From the NCBI GenBank assembly GCA_944474755.1, contig OX104113.1, positions 25,858,432-25,922,431 of the forward strand: 64,000 bases of DNA, read 5' to 3'. How positions within the stretch are numbered: the first letter of the stretch is position 1; the number at the start of each line of letters is the position of its first letter. The translations under genes and the position numbers were made by a program. This DNA comes from Limnoperna fortunei (lineage: Eukaryota > Mollusca > Bivalvia > Mytilida > Modiolidae). Under the pieces are notes generated by a model. That model saw nothing but the letters and a program-made list of their open reading frames with translations, was not told where the DNA came from and searched no databases. Below, piece after piece: positions 11,401 through 23,429 of this stretch.

Positions 11401-11572
11401 ATCATTGTAATTAAATATTTTACACATTTAAATTCTATGTACTAATAAATACTCACTACTAATGAAAACGCAACACTAGAATTTACATAAATACAATTTT
11501 AGATAGAAACAACAACAATATAAACAACTAGTATACTTTCAAGTTCAGAACAAAAGTAACAAATCGACGCAA

Positions 11573-12290
11573 GTGTTTGAAATTAATGTTTATTCTTTTC
11601 TCATAGTTAATTTTAAAACTCCCTTAATCAATAACGAATGTGTCCATCATTTGTTTCATCGCATGCGTGACATCTCCGTGGCATTGATCGGAAAAGACGA
11701 CGAATTTGTAGAATATTGTTCCATTTCTGTTGCAGCGCAATTTCAAGCTGACATAGCGTGATCGGCGGTGGTTGTCGTCTTCTTACAGCCTGTGCAAGTT
11801 GATCCCGTATGTGTTCTATCGTACTCGAGTCAGAAGAAAACGCTGGTAATGGAAAAGTGCGCACGGCACATTGTTTGCGTTTAGAAAGGCACATGTGACA
11901 AGATCAGAATGAGCACGGTCATCGTCTTGTTGAAAATCGTCAACATCCTTAAGTCAACGAAGAAACGGGATAACAGAATGTCGTACGACCTCATCGATGA
12001 AGCGTTGTGCCATCAAATTTCCATTAATCGCAATGAGAGTTGTCCGCGGATTACAAGAAATGTCTGCCCAAACCATAAAGCTTCTGCTACCCCAACGGTC
12101 TGATTCCTAAATACATGGATTAGCGTATCGTTCACCTCGACGCCTGCAAGTGAAAACGCGATTCATCAGACCACAACACAGATGCCCATTGTCTGCGTTT
12201 CCATCGTTGACGCGCTCGTGTCCATGCAAGTCGGTTTCTACATGCCTAAAAACAACAATTTCGTGCGTTTGTACAGGTTAACTGTAGGAG
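11573..12290 (-). mobile_element. Tc1-like transposase remnant (C-terminal half)
   Basis: On the minus strand, broken frames give RARQRWKRRQWASVLWSDES-type sequence (about 12225-12165, including the Tc1 SDESRF catalytic Asp motif), a middle part with ITLIAINGNLMAQ-like sequence (about 12050-12000), and a last part SSTIEHIRDQLAQAVRRRQP followed by PPITLCQLEIALQQKWNNI (11820-11715), then RSMPRRCHACDETNDGH (11690-11640). The IEH(x)DQL and WNNI blocks are standard in Tc1 C-termini. Several frame breaks make it inactive. Confidence 0.75.
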
Positions 12291-12489
12291 AAAAAGTTTT
12301 TAAGAAATAGTGAACCATTAATTATCGATTGGTTACTTATTGATATTAAAAACATCTACCATTGCCAATTGATTTAACCTTTACACACATAAAAAATATT
12401 TAAAAAATAAAGTCTTTTGTTTTCATTGGTACTCAGTATAGTAACCATTGTCATTCTTCATGCCCTATGTAGACTGGTCTTTTCTAAAA

Positions 12490-14050
12490 TTAATGAAAGG
12501 GTTCATCCTCAGCTACCCACAGATTATTAGGAGGGAAATGCGGAATGTCCCTCAGACATATTGCTTGTTGTGTGGGCCAACACCATTCAACGATTATCAA
12601 ACTCGTAAGTAAACATAAACGACGATTATGTTAAAGGCATATTGTCTACAAAAATCAAATCGATTTCTTAAGTACTTTATACCAGAACAATATAACAGTA
12701 TTTAAAAGGGATGGACGAAAACTTTTTGTAAAAATTAATATTTTATGGTGAATTTTGAACACACAAAACCGTGACGGACCTCCAGGGAAATCTCATTAAT
12801 TATGTACTGACCTCAATTAAAAATAATGCTTAAAAACTTTTTAGACCATAAACATAAACAGTTATGTTTAACGTAGTTACTTTCATTTATAGTAACGGTG
12901 CAACATGATAAAAACGCATGTTTTGATTGTTTGAAGTGAGATATTGCTAGTCTCCTTACTAATGAACAGTGCTTCTACTCTTAGAGTGTCCTTTTAGATG
13001 CGCGTGCCTAGTGAGAGTTCAAACCGTAGGTTACATTAATAACGGCGGATCAACATCGAATTATTGTACTCCGTGACAATACGTAATATATCTTTTATTG
13101 CTTATGCTAATAGAAAAAATACACTACACACTTTCAACAAAATAGGAGTACGATTCACAAGCTGTCAATAAAATATGTATAAATCGTAGAAAATATGCCT
13201 TTAAAGTAAAGACCATCCAAGATTTAAAAGACCTCAATAACATCTAACCATAAACATGGGACTCTTCGAGAACTTGTCAGACGAAATCCGTGTGTTAACA
13301 GCAGTGTGTTTTAAAAACAATGGTTGCCTAACCGTGTGTTTTTAGCAAAAACATTACACAAAAACCCAAAACTGCTGGCCACCGTTCAAACGGCCTGTGA
13401 AACGTCGGTTACTCAAACAGAAACATCAAGCAGCGCGTTTACAATATGCCAATCCCGTCGTTCATGAAATTGTCCTCTTGGAGAAAGGTCAGTTGGTTTG
13501 ATGATCGCCGCTTTATGTTGCATTTAACTTTAGTTAAGTTCAAAAAAAGCGGCAACCAAACACCGCTTACGCAGATCGCATCAACTGCTTAAACGGTTTA
13601 CGTTTAACTAAAGGTTTAGAGATGTGGGTCATATGTCAGCCTGACCTCATAACTGTTTGTAGTTATTTGAATGTGCAAAGGAACTAGCATGATATTCTGG
13701 AAATGAGTGTAGTGCCTTATTTCGAAAATTATCCACTACGGACGAGACATATATTCATAGACCACAACGCTAGCGTTGAGGCTGTTTATTTGCGCGACTA
13801 GTCAGTGGACACATTGCCAAATACAGCAAGAACTTGAAACCTAAGGAGCACATCTAGGACGACATTATCGGTTGTCGTGTGCGAAACTGAAGGCCGGTAC
13901 ATATATTAGCAGACCTATACCAGGCATTATATCAGGAATGACAACAATTAACACAAGATCACTGCTGGTATAAGCAGGCGTTTAGAGGTGGTCATCCGCG
14001 TGAATGTACGTTGCACATTATACTAAAACTTCTATACTTACATCGTTCCT
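12490..14050 (+). mobile_element. Second decayed Tc1-like transposon, opposite strand, interrupted
   Basis: Plus-strand pieces in the Tc1 order: GMSLRHIACCVGQHHSTIIK (12545-12605), LRELVRRNPCVNSSV (13265-13310), LAKTLHKNPK (13343-13372), a QKHQAARLQYAN piece (13420-13455), and the C-terminal ADLYQALYQE (13910-13940) and HCWYKQAFRGGHPREC (13960-14010). About 580 bases without matching sequence sit between the helix-turn-helix and the next block. The frames are scrambled. It lies back to back with the minus-strand Tc1 remnant. Confidence 0.65.
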
Positions 14051-14660
14051 AGCATGTTTTGACCTTTTTTGCACTGAAATGTGAATCACATGGACCAATT
14101 GTTTCCAACAGTTTTGTTTGAATCAATTTCTGTATCTAATTTAATGTTTGTTATCAATATGCAATTGCCAGTGTTCTTATTTAGTAAAAATAACTATATT
14201 TTATCTTGTCTTTCAATTAACATTGACTCTTGCTTACCTGCAAATTTATTCAATCTCCACCTCTTAAGAAAGCCGTAATTTTATATTGTTTCTACTATAT
14301 CTAGTACCGATATGTCCACATTGTGATATTAAAAGAGTGACATGCCCGTTTTGCTAGCTAGTCATGTTTTCTTTGCTCTTATCATAGCTTGATTATTTTA
14401 TATGAATGAGTTACAAAAACTTAAGGACAAGAACTCTCGTTGGGAAAGACAACAAAATTTCACAGAAGCAATTTATTTTGAAAACTTTGCGTGTAAATTA
14501 GTTTAACAATCATTTAAACTTCTTTAAAAATGTTATATGAGCATAATTATTTCAGAATACCTAGTTTAGTTATCAAAAAAATATAAATTAATACGTTAAT
14601 TTTTTATATAAATTTACACTTTAATTGTGAAAGCACAAACAATACTACCGATAATTCATG
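14051..14660. other. AT-rich spacer 3' of avidin locus 3
   Basis: Nothing recognisable apart from AT-rich sequence that may contain the old 3' UTR of the pseudogene. Confidence 0.4.
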
Positions 14661-16209
14661 TCACCATTTCCTTGTAAACGATCCAGTTCCAACGTGATTG
14701 TTCATCCACATATCTGAACGACTCGTGTAAAAAACAAGTATCCAATGCGCATGAATGGTATCGTCGGGAGCGAAATAAATACCTGTAAAACTAGTTGTTG
14801 AATTTGAATTTCCATAAATATCATTGTTCCAAGCCACGGTAAAGCCAAATACACTACTATGAAGATCTGAACTCGACAATGTTTATCGGCCCGAAATCTT
14901 GTAAAAATCTTTCGCGGCACCTATGGCACTGCTATACCTTCCAATAAGGAATCCGGACAATCTTGTTTTATTATCTTCTATACAGTCAAGCTCCATCTCT
15001 GATCCACGGAGTTTGTCCATTTTCCAGTTAATCGACATAGATGGTTGCTTAAAGTTGCATTGTCACCTATAAGTAATAAGCATTTTTAATACCAATATAA
15101 AGGGCCTCGGTGGCTAAGGTAGTTCGTCTACTACTGATCACGTGGTCTGTCAAAACTGAGATTGCGGGTTTGAGTCTCACAACAGGCAGGGTGTGCTCGA
15201 TCTTAATTGACAAGGATTGCCAGTTTTCCTACCGCAAGTCGGGTGTTCTCTCCGGGTACTCCGTCTTCCTCCCCCTATAAACACTGGATGCCACGATATA
15301 GCTGAAAATTTTCTGAAAGTGGCGTTAAAAAACCATTCAAACAAACAAACAAACAATACCAATATAATAATTTAAATTAATAATATTTTTATGTCATTTT
15401 TGTTCGTGTACTGTCAAGCTCAATAGGTCAAGACTTATCTTATGAGAATAATCGTTTGTTTCAAATTAAGCGTTTTTATCAACAAAAGCAAGACAACGAG
15501 TCTAAATATGCTCATAACTCTGCCCGCTTATACCACTGTGTTTGTCAGATTGGATTTCGGACAAATATTAGAAGCAGGTCGCACGAATGAATATTAAAGT
15601 ACAAAAATGAATTTTGTTTAACGCCTACGTAGCTTTGTAAGAAATAATATCAAAATCCTAATTTTAACCTGTTAATATTTTGGTTTCTATAAAGTACCAA
15701 GTGCTTTGCAGCCACATCCTGCGTAAGTGGTCTTACAATCCGAGGATTTGCGTTTGGTACTAAACGCAGAAATTGTGACGAGCAGCTAGCTTGTAAAGAG
15801 TGATAGGTATGTGGCAGACAGTAAAGCCCCATCCCATTCCTTATCGATGGCTTCCTACTTGGTAGTGGCAATCTACATTTTCTATATCTGACCCTCCAAT
15901 AACGTGACCTTACAATATATACCAAGGAGAAGTGTTACAATTTGTTCCCGAATGAAGCTGAAATATTGCTAGATTGACATACAAATTTAAGAATAAAAAA
16001 TTTAGATGCCTTTGATCTTTTTTCTACCGCATGTAGTAGCTGTAATTTTAGTCGTATTTAATTAAAGTAAGAAATAAATGTTTTGTAAAAAAGTATTCTT
16101 ATAGACAAATTAGTGTATATTAATCAAAAATAATATAAAATATCATACCACAAACATGCTTTATCAACACAAAAGTACATCCAATCAGCAAAATAAACAT
16201 TTTTGTCAT
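14661..16209 (-). pseudogene. Avidin-like pseudogene, locus 3
   Basis: It keeps the two-exon avidin layout on the minus strand. Exon 1 (16209-16149) is MTKMFILLIGCTFVLIKHVC with donor GTATGA. Exon 2 (15066-14661) follows acceptor TTACTTATAG, phase 1. Avidin blocks are clear: LTGKWTNS, GSEMELDCIEDN, FLIGRYSSAIGAAKDFYKIS, FGFTVAWNND, NSTTSFTGIYF, AHWILVFYT, DMWMNNHVGTGSFTRKW. Two lesions break it: one base is missing near 15005-15008 (the frame shifts between WTNS and GSEM), and the Tyr codon of the GRYT strand is TAA (14883-14885). Arginine replaces the Gly usually following the first Cys (CRLTG), and the last-strand Asp/Asn is Gly. A SINE is inserted in the intron. Because the barrel is otherwise well kept, the loss looks fairly recent. 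Confidence 0.9.
15102..15352 (+). mobile_element. SINE in the intron of avidin pseudogene 3
   Basis: Complete copy of the SINE at 1128-1378, antisense to the pseudogene. The tRNA-like head GGGCCTCGGTGGCTAAGGTA, the B-box-like GCGGGTTTGAGTCTC, the body with GACAAGGATTGCCAG and CTCCGGGTACTCCG, and a CAAACAAACAAACAA tail are all present. Confidence 0.9.
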
Positions 16210-19036
16210 TTGCCTTAAACAGGTGAATTGCTTTTACGATAGAAAATCAGTTTAGCTAAACTTTTTGTACATCAGTTTGTTTTATTTTATTTTTAGTTAA
16301 TCTGATTTAAATAAAACACACAACCCTAACCCAAACATTCCAGTGAATCAATGCAACATGCGAATTTAGGTTAACTGATATATGCAACGGAAACAATAAA
16401 ATTCATCAGATCTAATTACACATGGTATATGCAGAGAAAACAACTTTTCGCTTCCTCCACAAAGTTCCGGCATAGAATTGTACACCGTGAACCTAAATAA
16501 TGATAATTAATATTTTTGATGATCATGATAGATGTTGACTAACTCAGCGAATTCGGTGTGTTAAAAGACTTTATATCCGCATTAATATGCGTTTTAAAAA
16601 CTTAAAACTGTCAATAGACCAGAATTGCGATATTGAAAAAAACAGTCCGCTCTAATTGGTCAAGCCCCGTGTAGGACCCGGGGCACTGGAGGATAGACCC
16701 ATAGTTACTTCAGCTTATAGTAAGAGGCTTCTAACAAAGGAAACACTTGCCGTGTGTTGCGACCCGTGTCTTTTATTTCATCAGGCCGGGTAAACGGTCA
16801 CGATAACCTACTGAACCCTCTTATTCTATACGGAAATCAACTTCGATGAATTGACATGATGGTTGTGAATCCTTCTCATTTCGGCTATTCTATTAAATTA
16901 TTTTCGTTTCGAAACTATACTATAAATTGTGTTTATCATTTAATAGACAGCTACCATACATGATTTATAAAGAATGTGTAGACTGAAGAGCAGAGCTATT
17001 TCAGCTTTATACAGAGAGAACCATGATGATGGAGTACGGGATCCTGGTGGTTACAAGATCGCTTTTTGCTGCATACCCTTACTAGATGTAAGGTTGGATG
17101 GGCCCGGTTTGATCTATCGGATGGTCACGCCGAGTCCTTAACACTTAACATCACTTGATCATATCTGTGAATCGTGTTTTCAAATTTGTTCAGTTACAGG
17201 TTGTTAAGAAGGCGGTAGCTCAAGGTCAGTCAGGTAGACAGAGTTTCGAACCACTGGCACGAGGCCTGCTTTCATTGAGAAATCGTCCATTTGAGTATAC
17301 CACCTTGGAACACATGATGCTTTCGATTGAGATCCGCAGAGACAAAGCATCGCCCCTTTTGGCACTCGGTAGCTGGTGGGGGAGTGTGGGGAATCTCCTT
17401 TCTCTTACAATGGCATCTTAAACCCCCCTGTTATCTAAACAGGTTCAAACAAACCAGTCGACTTGGAGATGTAGTTGCTGAAGAACATTGGTCTAAATTT
17501 AATGTATTGTCCAGCAAAGACCCAAGTGCACCTTTGGCAAAAGTATCTCCTTTCAATAACGAAATCCGATTGCTTCCTTATTGAATGCAATAAAAAGGGC
17601 AGTCCTTAAATTTACAACTTTCAAAAATATTTGATTTATATCAAGATGTCACACTAAACTTAAAATAAAGTTAAGAGATTATTCGTTATTGCGACGAATA
17701 ACTCGGAATTAACAAACGAAGAAATATGTTCAGAACAGAGCAGAGCCGCGTGCCCCCGTTGGCGGATGGGGAGGTGCTCTCGTTGGGGTGGTGTTTTCAG
17801 GTCATAATATGGAAAGCCTCGCCATAGATTGTAGTGGATGACTTGTTTAAAGAGAGCTTTCCACGATAAGACCTTTTTGTAGATTTCAAAAAAGACTACT
17901 AGCCACACTGTAGCCGCTACAAAAGGCTGAATTATCTGCCCCTATCCAATACTCCATGCGTTTTCCAAATTTTGTTCAATTTTTCCAATCACACCCTTTA
18001 CGGTTGATTGTTTGTTGACGTGTTCTCGTCGTTAATACATGTATAGCTGAAATACTGCTAGCTGGACTTAAGCAAACATCCAACTTTACTTGAGCAAGCC
18101 TTTCTTTCTGTGACATTCTGCCTTCAAGAAACACAATTGAAGGAAAATGATAAGATATCCTTAAATATTATACTTAGTATAGTATTTAAGTTCATGAAAA
18201 TAGTAGAAGGATCTAATTTTACATAGCCCAGTCAATCTCAACTTTGATCGTTAGATGCCTTCCAACGCGTTTTTGCGTTGGGACGTCAAAGAGCACTCCA
18301 TAAGCAAAACACGGGTCTGAGTCTCCATATTTCATCGTGTTCAGGTTTATAAAACATTTTCGTGCAGTTAAACTATATATATACATTTTTACAAAAAATT
18401 TTTATTATTGTTTGTGCAATACTTTTACACATGTTTCCGTTAAGCTTTTAGAAATAAAATAGAAGACTGCTAAAGTTCGGTTGTGGTTGCCCTTTACTTA
18501 GTGCGGGCGCAAATAAATGTACTAAACATTTACTTGGTAAGGTCTTCTTGATTTTAGTTAAAAACCGTTTACTTTTTACTTTAGTTGCAAGACATTTTCC
18601 AAAAAAGTTTGGTTGACTAATTTTCAGTTTTTTTATGTTAAGATGAATACACAGATAGATCATGAAAGTGTTTGTAAAGTTTCCGCTCAGGTGGTATAAT
18701 GTTCGTCTAACGCACTCTTCGTGAATTCTTTGTTGACTCATTTTCCAGATGACATCCACCAGGCAGACCCTATTTTTGTTATCTTGGATACCCAACTTCT
18801 GTTTCAATAACTATGAAATGCTACCACTTAGTTTTTATTTAATTAAATTATCTTCTATAAAGTTAAGCGTAAACAATATCTGCGCAGAAAAATGCACACA
18901 AAGCTGCGATACATACGATATAATTTGTGTCCTATTTGTTTGGACTCCTTGGTTGTGTGATAGCATATTAGATATTCATCTGCACTTTATTGCGTTTAAG
19001 TCGATTCTTGTTCAAAAATAACTGCATAACTTTTGT
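16210..19036. other. Unassigned 2.8-kb stretch
   Basis: I recognise no gene or known repeat. Overlapping plus frames at 17155-17584 and a minus frame at 18448-18807 lack domain features and splice support. The locally higher GC at 16640-17450 (for example CCCCGTGTAGGACCCGGGGC, itself a small stem) differs from the AT-rich flanks and could be an unrecognised mobile element. A small perfect hairpin CCAACGCGTTTTTGCGTTGG lies at about 18259-18278. Confidence 0.4.
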
Positions 19037-19283
19037 GCAGCATCTTTAAATTATTATTTAACATATTATTATACTAAAAGTCACCGTGTATATGCGGACG
19101 TTTTTGAAAGACTAATAAAAATCGTAATAGATTCGACAGAATTTCTTTCCTTGTTAAAATGGAATTTTCATTATTTTACTAAACTAGTTTTAGCTACAAC
19201 TTTGTATTTCAACGTCTATCAAATTGTTACTGTAATTTAGTATGAGTATATTAAAAATATTTCAAATTGTAATGAATTTAAGA

Positions 19284-19545
19284 ATATACTTCCTGGATTT
19301 GACTTTTCCCTAGACAACAGTAGTTACTCGATGGGTGTCTAATTAGAGGCAGGCACTGCTTACTCGTCCGGAGCACCTGAGTTCATCCATGGTTTTTATT
19401 GGGTTCGGGTTACTCTTTTTCTGTGTTTTATGTTTTTTGGTTTTTTGTGTTGTGTTTGTCTGTATCCGGATTTGTAACTGTCCCTTGGCTTTTGCTCTTG
19501 TTGTTCCTTCGTTTTTCTTTCCTACTTTCTTTAAACGACATTTCA
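19284..19545 (+). mobile_element. RT-element 3' tail inserted in block A (copy c)
   Basis: Only the element's conserved 3' end is present: TCCTGGATTTGACTTTTCCC, the AATTAGAGGCAGGCACTGCT block, CATGGTTTTTATTGGGTTCG and TGTATCCGGATTTGTAACTG. Block B lacks it at the equivalent place, which dates the insertion after the duplication or marks a precise absence in block B. Confidence 0.8.
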
Positions 19546-19858
19546 TTTTAAAAAAGTTTACCATCCATGTGATATGTATTTTTAGAAAATATGGCAGTTG
19601 GTGCCCTGAACCTTCTAACTATGTTGTCTGCACAGCCAAATGACTATAGTGACTATAGATGACATCATTTACAACTGTTTACATCGTTTACTTTTCTAGT
19701 CATTAGGTTAGATAACACAATCGGTGTCATGTGTTAGTGTAAACATATTTTACAAAGACTATCATCATTAATATTAACAGCATTCTTCATAAAAGAGAAG
19801 GATTCAGAAACATGCAATGAGTGCTTATGTTAATATGTCACCCTAATACATAGTATAA

Positions 19859-19905
19859 AAACACGATATTATTGTTATTAACAACAAAAAATAATATCGT
19901 GTCAT
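19859..19905. repeat. Small perfect hairpin
   Basis: ACACGATATTATT and its exact inverse AATAATATCGTGT are separated by a short AT loop, just the size of a minimal palindromic insertion. Block B does not have it. Confidence 0.6.
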
Positions 19906-20540
19906 ATGTTGAGTAGGACCTATTCAGTATATAACGGTTTCTGCCATTTTGATTCTGGTTTTCTGGTAAAATAATATTTAAAATCAACTAAATGGGGTTT
20001 TATTTATTGATGTGTCTTCATATATTTCCTGTTGTAAATAACTAAAATTCAAGTATTTGTGAGTGGCAGTATTCTGCTTTATTTAACTGAACACTATGGG
20101 ATTTTGTTTACAAACACGATTTGAACCCGTTTTTGTTTGAATTTAAGACCCCATTTAGCTATATGTAATAACGTCCAATTTTTTACATCTTTTATTAATA
20201 AGGAATCGACAGATCACGTTTTCAGGAATACCACGAATGGTCAATTAGGCACGCAGTCGAACCTGGCCCTATTTGGGTACCAAACAGCATAAATACTTTA
20301 ACAAGAAGACATATATTAAACCTTAATCAGCGTAATAATTAATGTATTTAATCTTAAAATTAAAAATAAGTTTGTTTAACATGATAATGAGTATTCTGTT
20401 GCGGTTATGCAAGGAAGGTGGTGTCATAAAATGTAAAAATGTTACAAAACATGTTTAGAATTGTTTATTTGCACTATTAGACCCTCTGCTGTTATCATTG
20501 AAATTGATTTCAATTATGCAAATACAGGTTTTATTTCTTA

Positions 20541-20904
20541 TATTTTCGAAAGTTTTTCATGACTTTCTGTTATGTTTGCTTCCTGTATTTGATGACTTAA
20601 GGGGATAAGCATATATGAAGGAATAGGTTTTGGAACACCCGAGACGTAAGAAAAACGTCATGGTCAAAACAGTGTTGTTCACATTCTCTTTGTTTAGCCA
20701 TAGTTTTGTCTGCCCTTGACTTATCGTTTCCAGAATACTCCTCGGTATACCCACCATGAAATATTTTTATTCCAAGATAACAAAACGTCATTTGTCAGCT
20801 TAGGTATCTGTCATTGCTTGGGTTTTCCAGGTTACTGACCATGTATGGATATGTAAAAATAGTTTCTTCTTAACATTCTTAATGTTTCATTTATAGTTAT
20901 TTAA
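20541..20904. other. Spacer without recognised features
   Basis: Overlapping minus-strand frames here (20557-20791) are mutually exclusive and resemble no family known to me. Confidence 0.4.
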
Positions 20905-22070
20905 TAAAGACACTGGCCCAGACCTTTAATTTCACATTCCGTTTTATTGATGTTGATTTGTCCTTCAACAATGCTAAATCTGATGACTATTTTGATTCAA
21001 TTTAACCTAGGGAACTTGAAGTTAAAGACACCACCAATACACTCAGCCTCTTACTTAAACATACTTCTAAAAATAGTCCAAACTATTCTGGTACCCTGAC
21101 GATGATATCCTCTTTAGCCTAAGCGGCCTTCGGATATAACGTCAGGTCAGGAGCATTGGATTTCAACGGTGAGAGCGTTGCGTTGAAATTTGACGTTCGG
21201 GTGTTCTCATGACTAACCATTTTGTAATATAGATAGGTTCAAGTAGACCGAACGTATTATGACGTCATTCTCTTTATGACGTTCAATGTTTACTTTTCTT
21301 AGCCGAGTTTATATTATCAGAGACATATAATTACATGTCTCTGATATTATGATTTCATAATTTAAATGTAAAATTAAAATTTAATTTATATTTTCATTTA
21401 TAAAAAAAATGTATTCCCAGCTTTTAAAAAAAGATTGCCCTGTGCATGTGATATTAAATGGCGTCATATTATCAACCAATGAAAATGCTTATATCGGAGG
21501 TCCTGACCTGGTGTTATATTTGAAGTGAAGCTTGCGTCAATGAAAAATATTGCACCAGGAGACCAGGTTATAGTCCAAACCAGATTCTACGACACACGTG
21601 ATGACTTCAAATTTCCAATTGTCGATTTCCCGTTCATCGATAGCAACATTTCTGCAGCTTCAGCGTAGTGTGTACATTTTACACCTTGTACGTAATTCTA
21701 GATCCGGTATACACCACTCACTGCTGTTGTCGTACCTTGGTTGATGTTATACCTTCAAAAGGTCTATGGTCGTCACCATGATTTATATGGGAAATCAATC
21801 TCTCAAATACGATCGGACAATTTCGCTAAGTCATAAGTAGTCTTCCCCATTCTTTAGACTTTTTCATAGTCATGGCAATGAGTAACTCGACGGGTGTCTA
21901 ATTAGAGACAGGAACTGCTAACTTCTCCGGAGCACCTGAGTGCCATATGGTTTTTGTTACTTACTTTCTGTGTTTGTGTTCTATGGTTTTCGCATTATAT
22001 ATGTTTGTTTATATCCGTATTTATATCAGTCCGATTTTGTCATTCTCCTATGTTTTTTTATTCTTGTTGA
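20905..22070 (+). mobile_element. RT-element 3' half, split by a TIR mini-element (copy d)
   Basis: Starts at the ACTGGCCCAGACCTTTAATT block, runs through the YIDDV-equivalent (FIDVDLSFNN, degenerate), KDTTNTLSL and, after the insert at 21084-21569, RFYDTRDDFKFPIVDFPFID and the YGRHHDLY region, then the standard 3' tail. It lies upstream of avidin locus 4 in the same way that copy e lies upstream of locus 5. Confidence 0.75.
21084..21569. mobile_element. Non-autonomous TIR element (Mutator-like by its long target duplication), copy 1
   Basis: It begins TATTCTGGTACCCTGACG and ends CCAGGAGACCAGGTT; these ends are imperfect inverse repeats (about 11 of 15). It is flanked by an 11-bp direct repeat ATAGTCCAAAC (21073-21083 and 21570-21580) and interrupts an RT element, so the boundaries are clean. 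No coding capacity. Compared with the copy at 52554-53413 it carries an extra 33-bp palindrome (around 21313-21351, CAGAGACAT/ATGTCTCTG). Target duplications of 9-11 bp are typical of Mutator-like elements; the class is inferred from this. Confidence 0.75.
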
Positions 22071-22713
22071 TAGTTCTTTTTGTTACATTTTAAGTCAGAG
22101 ATAAACAATTACTTCAGTACTGAACATTAAAATCTCTTGTCTAAATGTTTCAATGGTACTTGTTTAAAATAACCACATTATTAGATGGTTTGTCAGTACA
22201 AACAAAAGCATAAAAATGGTTACATCATAAAGTTAGACACAACTAAACATGTTAATAATGTTATGTCTTTTATAGTTAATTTCTTTTTGGAATCAGTGTG
22301 GAATAATCTTTGTTTTTTCTTTTGTTACGAAACTCATAGAATCTTTAGACGTTATTTAGTAAATTACGTAAGGGTTATTTAGAATCTACATCGGATATAT
22401 GCCATTTCTGAGCAGATGGCTTCCTTTTATATTCATTAAGGTTTTTTTTCTAAATTCTTAGATTTACTAGTTGTTATTTACGCGCTTTTCGTTTTGAATG
22501 AGGAACTTCAGTACACATGGCCGAAAACAAACGTTTTGATGCAAGAATACAAATTATTTTTAAAAGCAACATGTATAACAAGATAATGTACATATTCTGA
22601 GACGTGATAAAATCTATATAAAAATAATAACAATTTAACATGAACACATCCTGTTTTGGTATTATGAAGTAAATATGAATCATTGTAATCATATTCGAAA
22701 TATAACGACGTAG
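22071..22713. other. Upstream region of avidin locus 4
   Basis: No coding feature. Small open frames (22185, 22474) are AT-driven. It presumably contains regulatory DNA of locus 4. Confidence 0.4.
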
Positions 22714-22720
22714 TATAAAT
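22714..22720 (+). promoter_or_regulatory. TATA box of avidin locus 4
   Basis: GTATAAATATAAG, 66-72 bases before the start codon, allowing a leader of about 40 bases. Confidence 0.55.
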
Positions 22721-22785
22721 ATAAGAAAAGTTGAGGTAACCGACTATTTTAGTTTTCTAAGTCAGTGGATGTGATTGAAGTGAAA

Positions 22786-23429
22786 ATGATTGGCATTTTA
22801 TTCACATTAGCTGTTATGGCTATTACTACAGTTGTTACTAACGGTTAGCATTATTGTTATTTTTACATCGAAATAGTAGAATAGTGTACATAATATGTAG
22901 AAATATTGAGATTTTTAGAAAAAAAAATTCGCACGTCAGCATAAATTTGAAAATGATTTCTTTAGTTCTTAAATGATACTTGTTGCTAGTGAATTATAAC
23001 CATACTTTTTTATTTCGTGAATCAGGTGAGGTTTGTGTCTCAGTGAATGGCAAAACTTGCGCTTGTGGAATATCTGGAAACTGGACGAACGAACTTGGAT
23101 CCACTATGTTGTTAAACTGCCAATTAACTTCAAGTACAGCAGGACTTTTGAATGGAAGCTACAGAAGTGCTGTTGGTCAAGCTTCCGATTTTTATACACT
23201 TGCCGGTACATATACCAAGGTGAACTCCGATTATATCCTAGGATTTTCCGTGGCTTGGAACAACAAGGTACATGGTAACTCAAAGTCAGCTACAAGTTGG
23301 ACTGGAGTATATTATGCAGACCAAGATAAGATTACTACCTTCTGGATTTTAACACGTTACACAACACCAGCAAACATGTGGAACAACAGCAACATCGGAA
23401 ATAATATCTTTATTAGACAAAACCTGTGA
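22786..23429 (+). CDS. Avidin-like secreted biotin-binding protein, locus 4 (intact)
   Basis: Exon 1 (22786-22843) encodes the signal peptide MIGILFTLAVMAITTVVTN and ends at donor GTTAGC. Exon 2 (23026-23429) follows TGAATCAG; phase 1, 153 residues. The intron is only 182 bases. I prefer this start over the in-frame ATG at 22980, which lies in the intron and gives no clean signal peptide. Barrel blocks: CGISGNWTNELGSTM (33-47), NGSYRSAVGQA (62-72), ILGFSVAWNN (90-99), SKSATSWTGVYY (105-116), TTFWILTRYT (123-132), NMWNNSNIGNNIF (136-148). Ligand contacts by family alignment: N41, S45, Y65, S67, Q71, W97, S107, T109, W111, W126, W138, N146, so all tryptophans are kept and only streptavidin Asn49 is replaced (Gln). 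Extra cysteines C23, C31 and C33 precede the barrel. Expected role: secreted biotin binding, perhaps antimicrobial by vitamin withholding (inference). Confidence 0.95.

Larger units (their letters stand above)
19037..20540. repeat. Segmental duplication block A
   Basis: It is collinear with block B (23692-24780). Shared stretches include CATCTTTAAATTATTATTT, TTTAGCTACAACTTTGTATT, AATATGGCAGTTGGTG and GTGAGTGGCAGTATTCTGC. Block A is longer because an RT-element 3' tail (19284-19545) has been inserted after AATTTAAGAATATAC, and an extra segment containing a hairpin (19859-19905) is present. It holds no gene. Confidence 0.8.

Noticed and set aside
17155..17584. Two overlapping plus frames in a GC-richer stretch
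   Set aside because: They exclude each other and show no recognisable domain or splice support; kept only as unassigned.
22980..23025. Alternative in-frame start of avidin locus 4 (ATG 22980)
   Set aside because: It lies in the intron; the upstream exon with signal peptide, donor and matching phase is a better model and is shared by all five loci.
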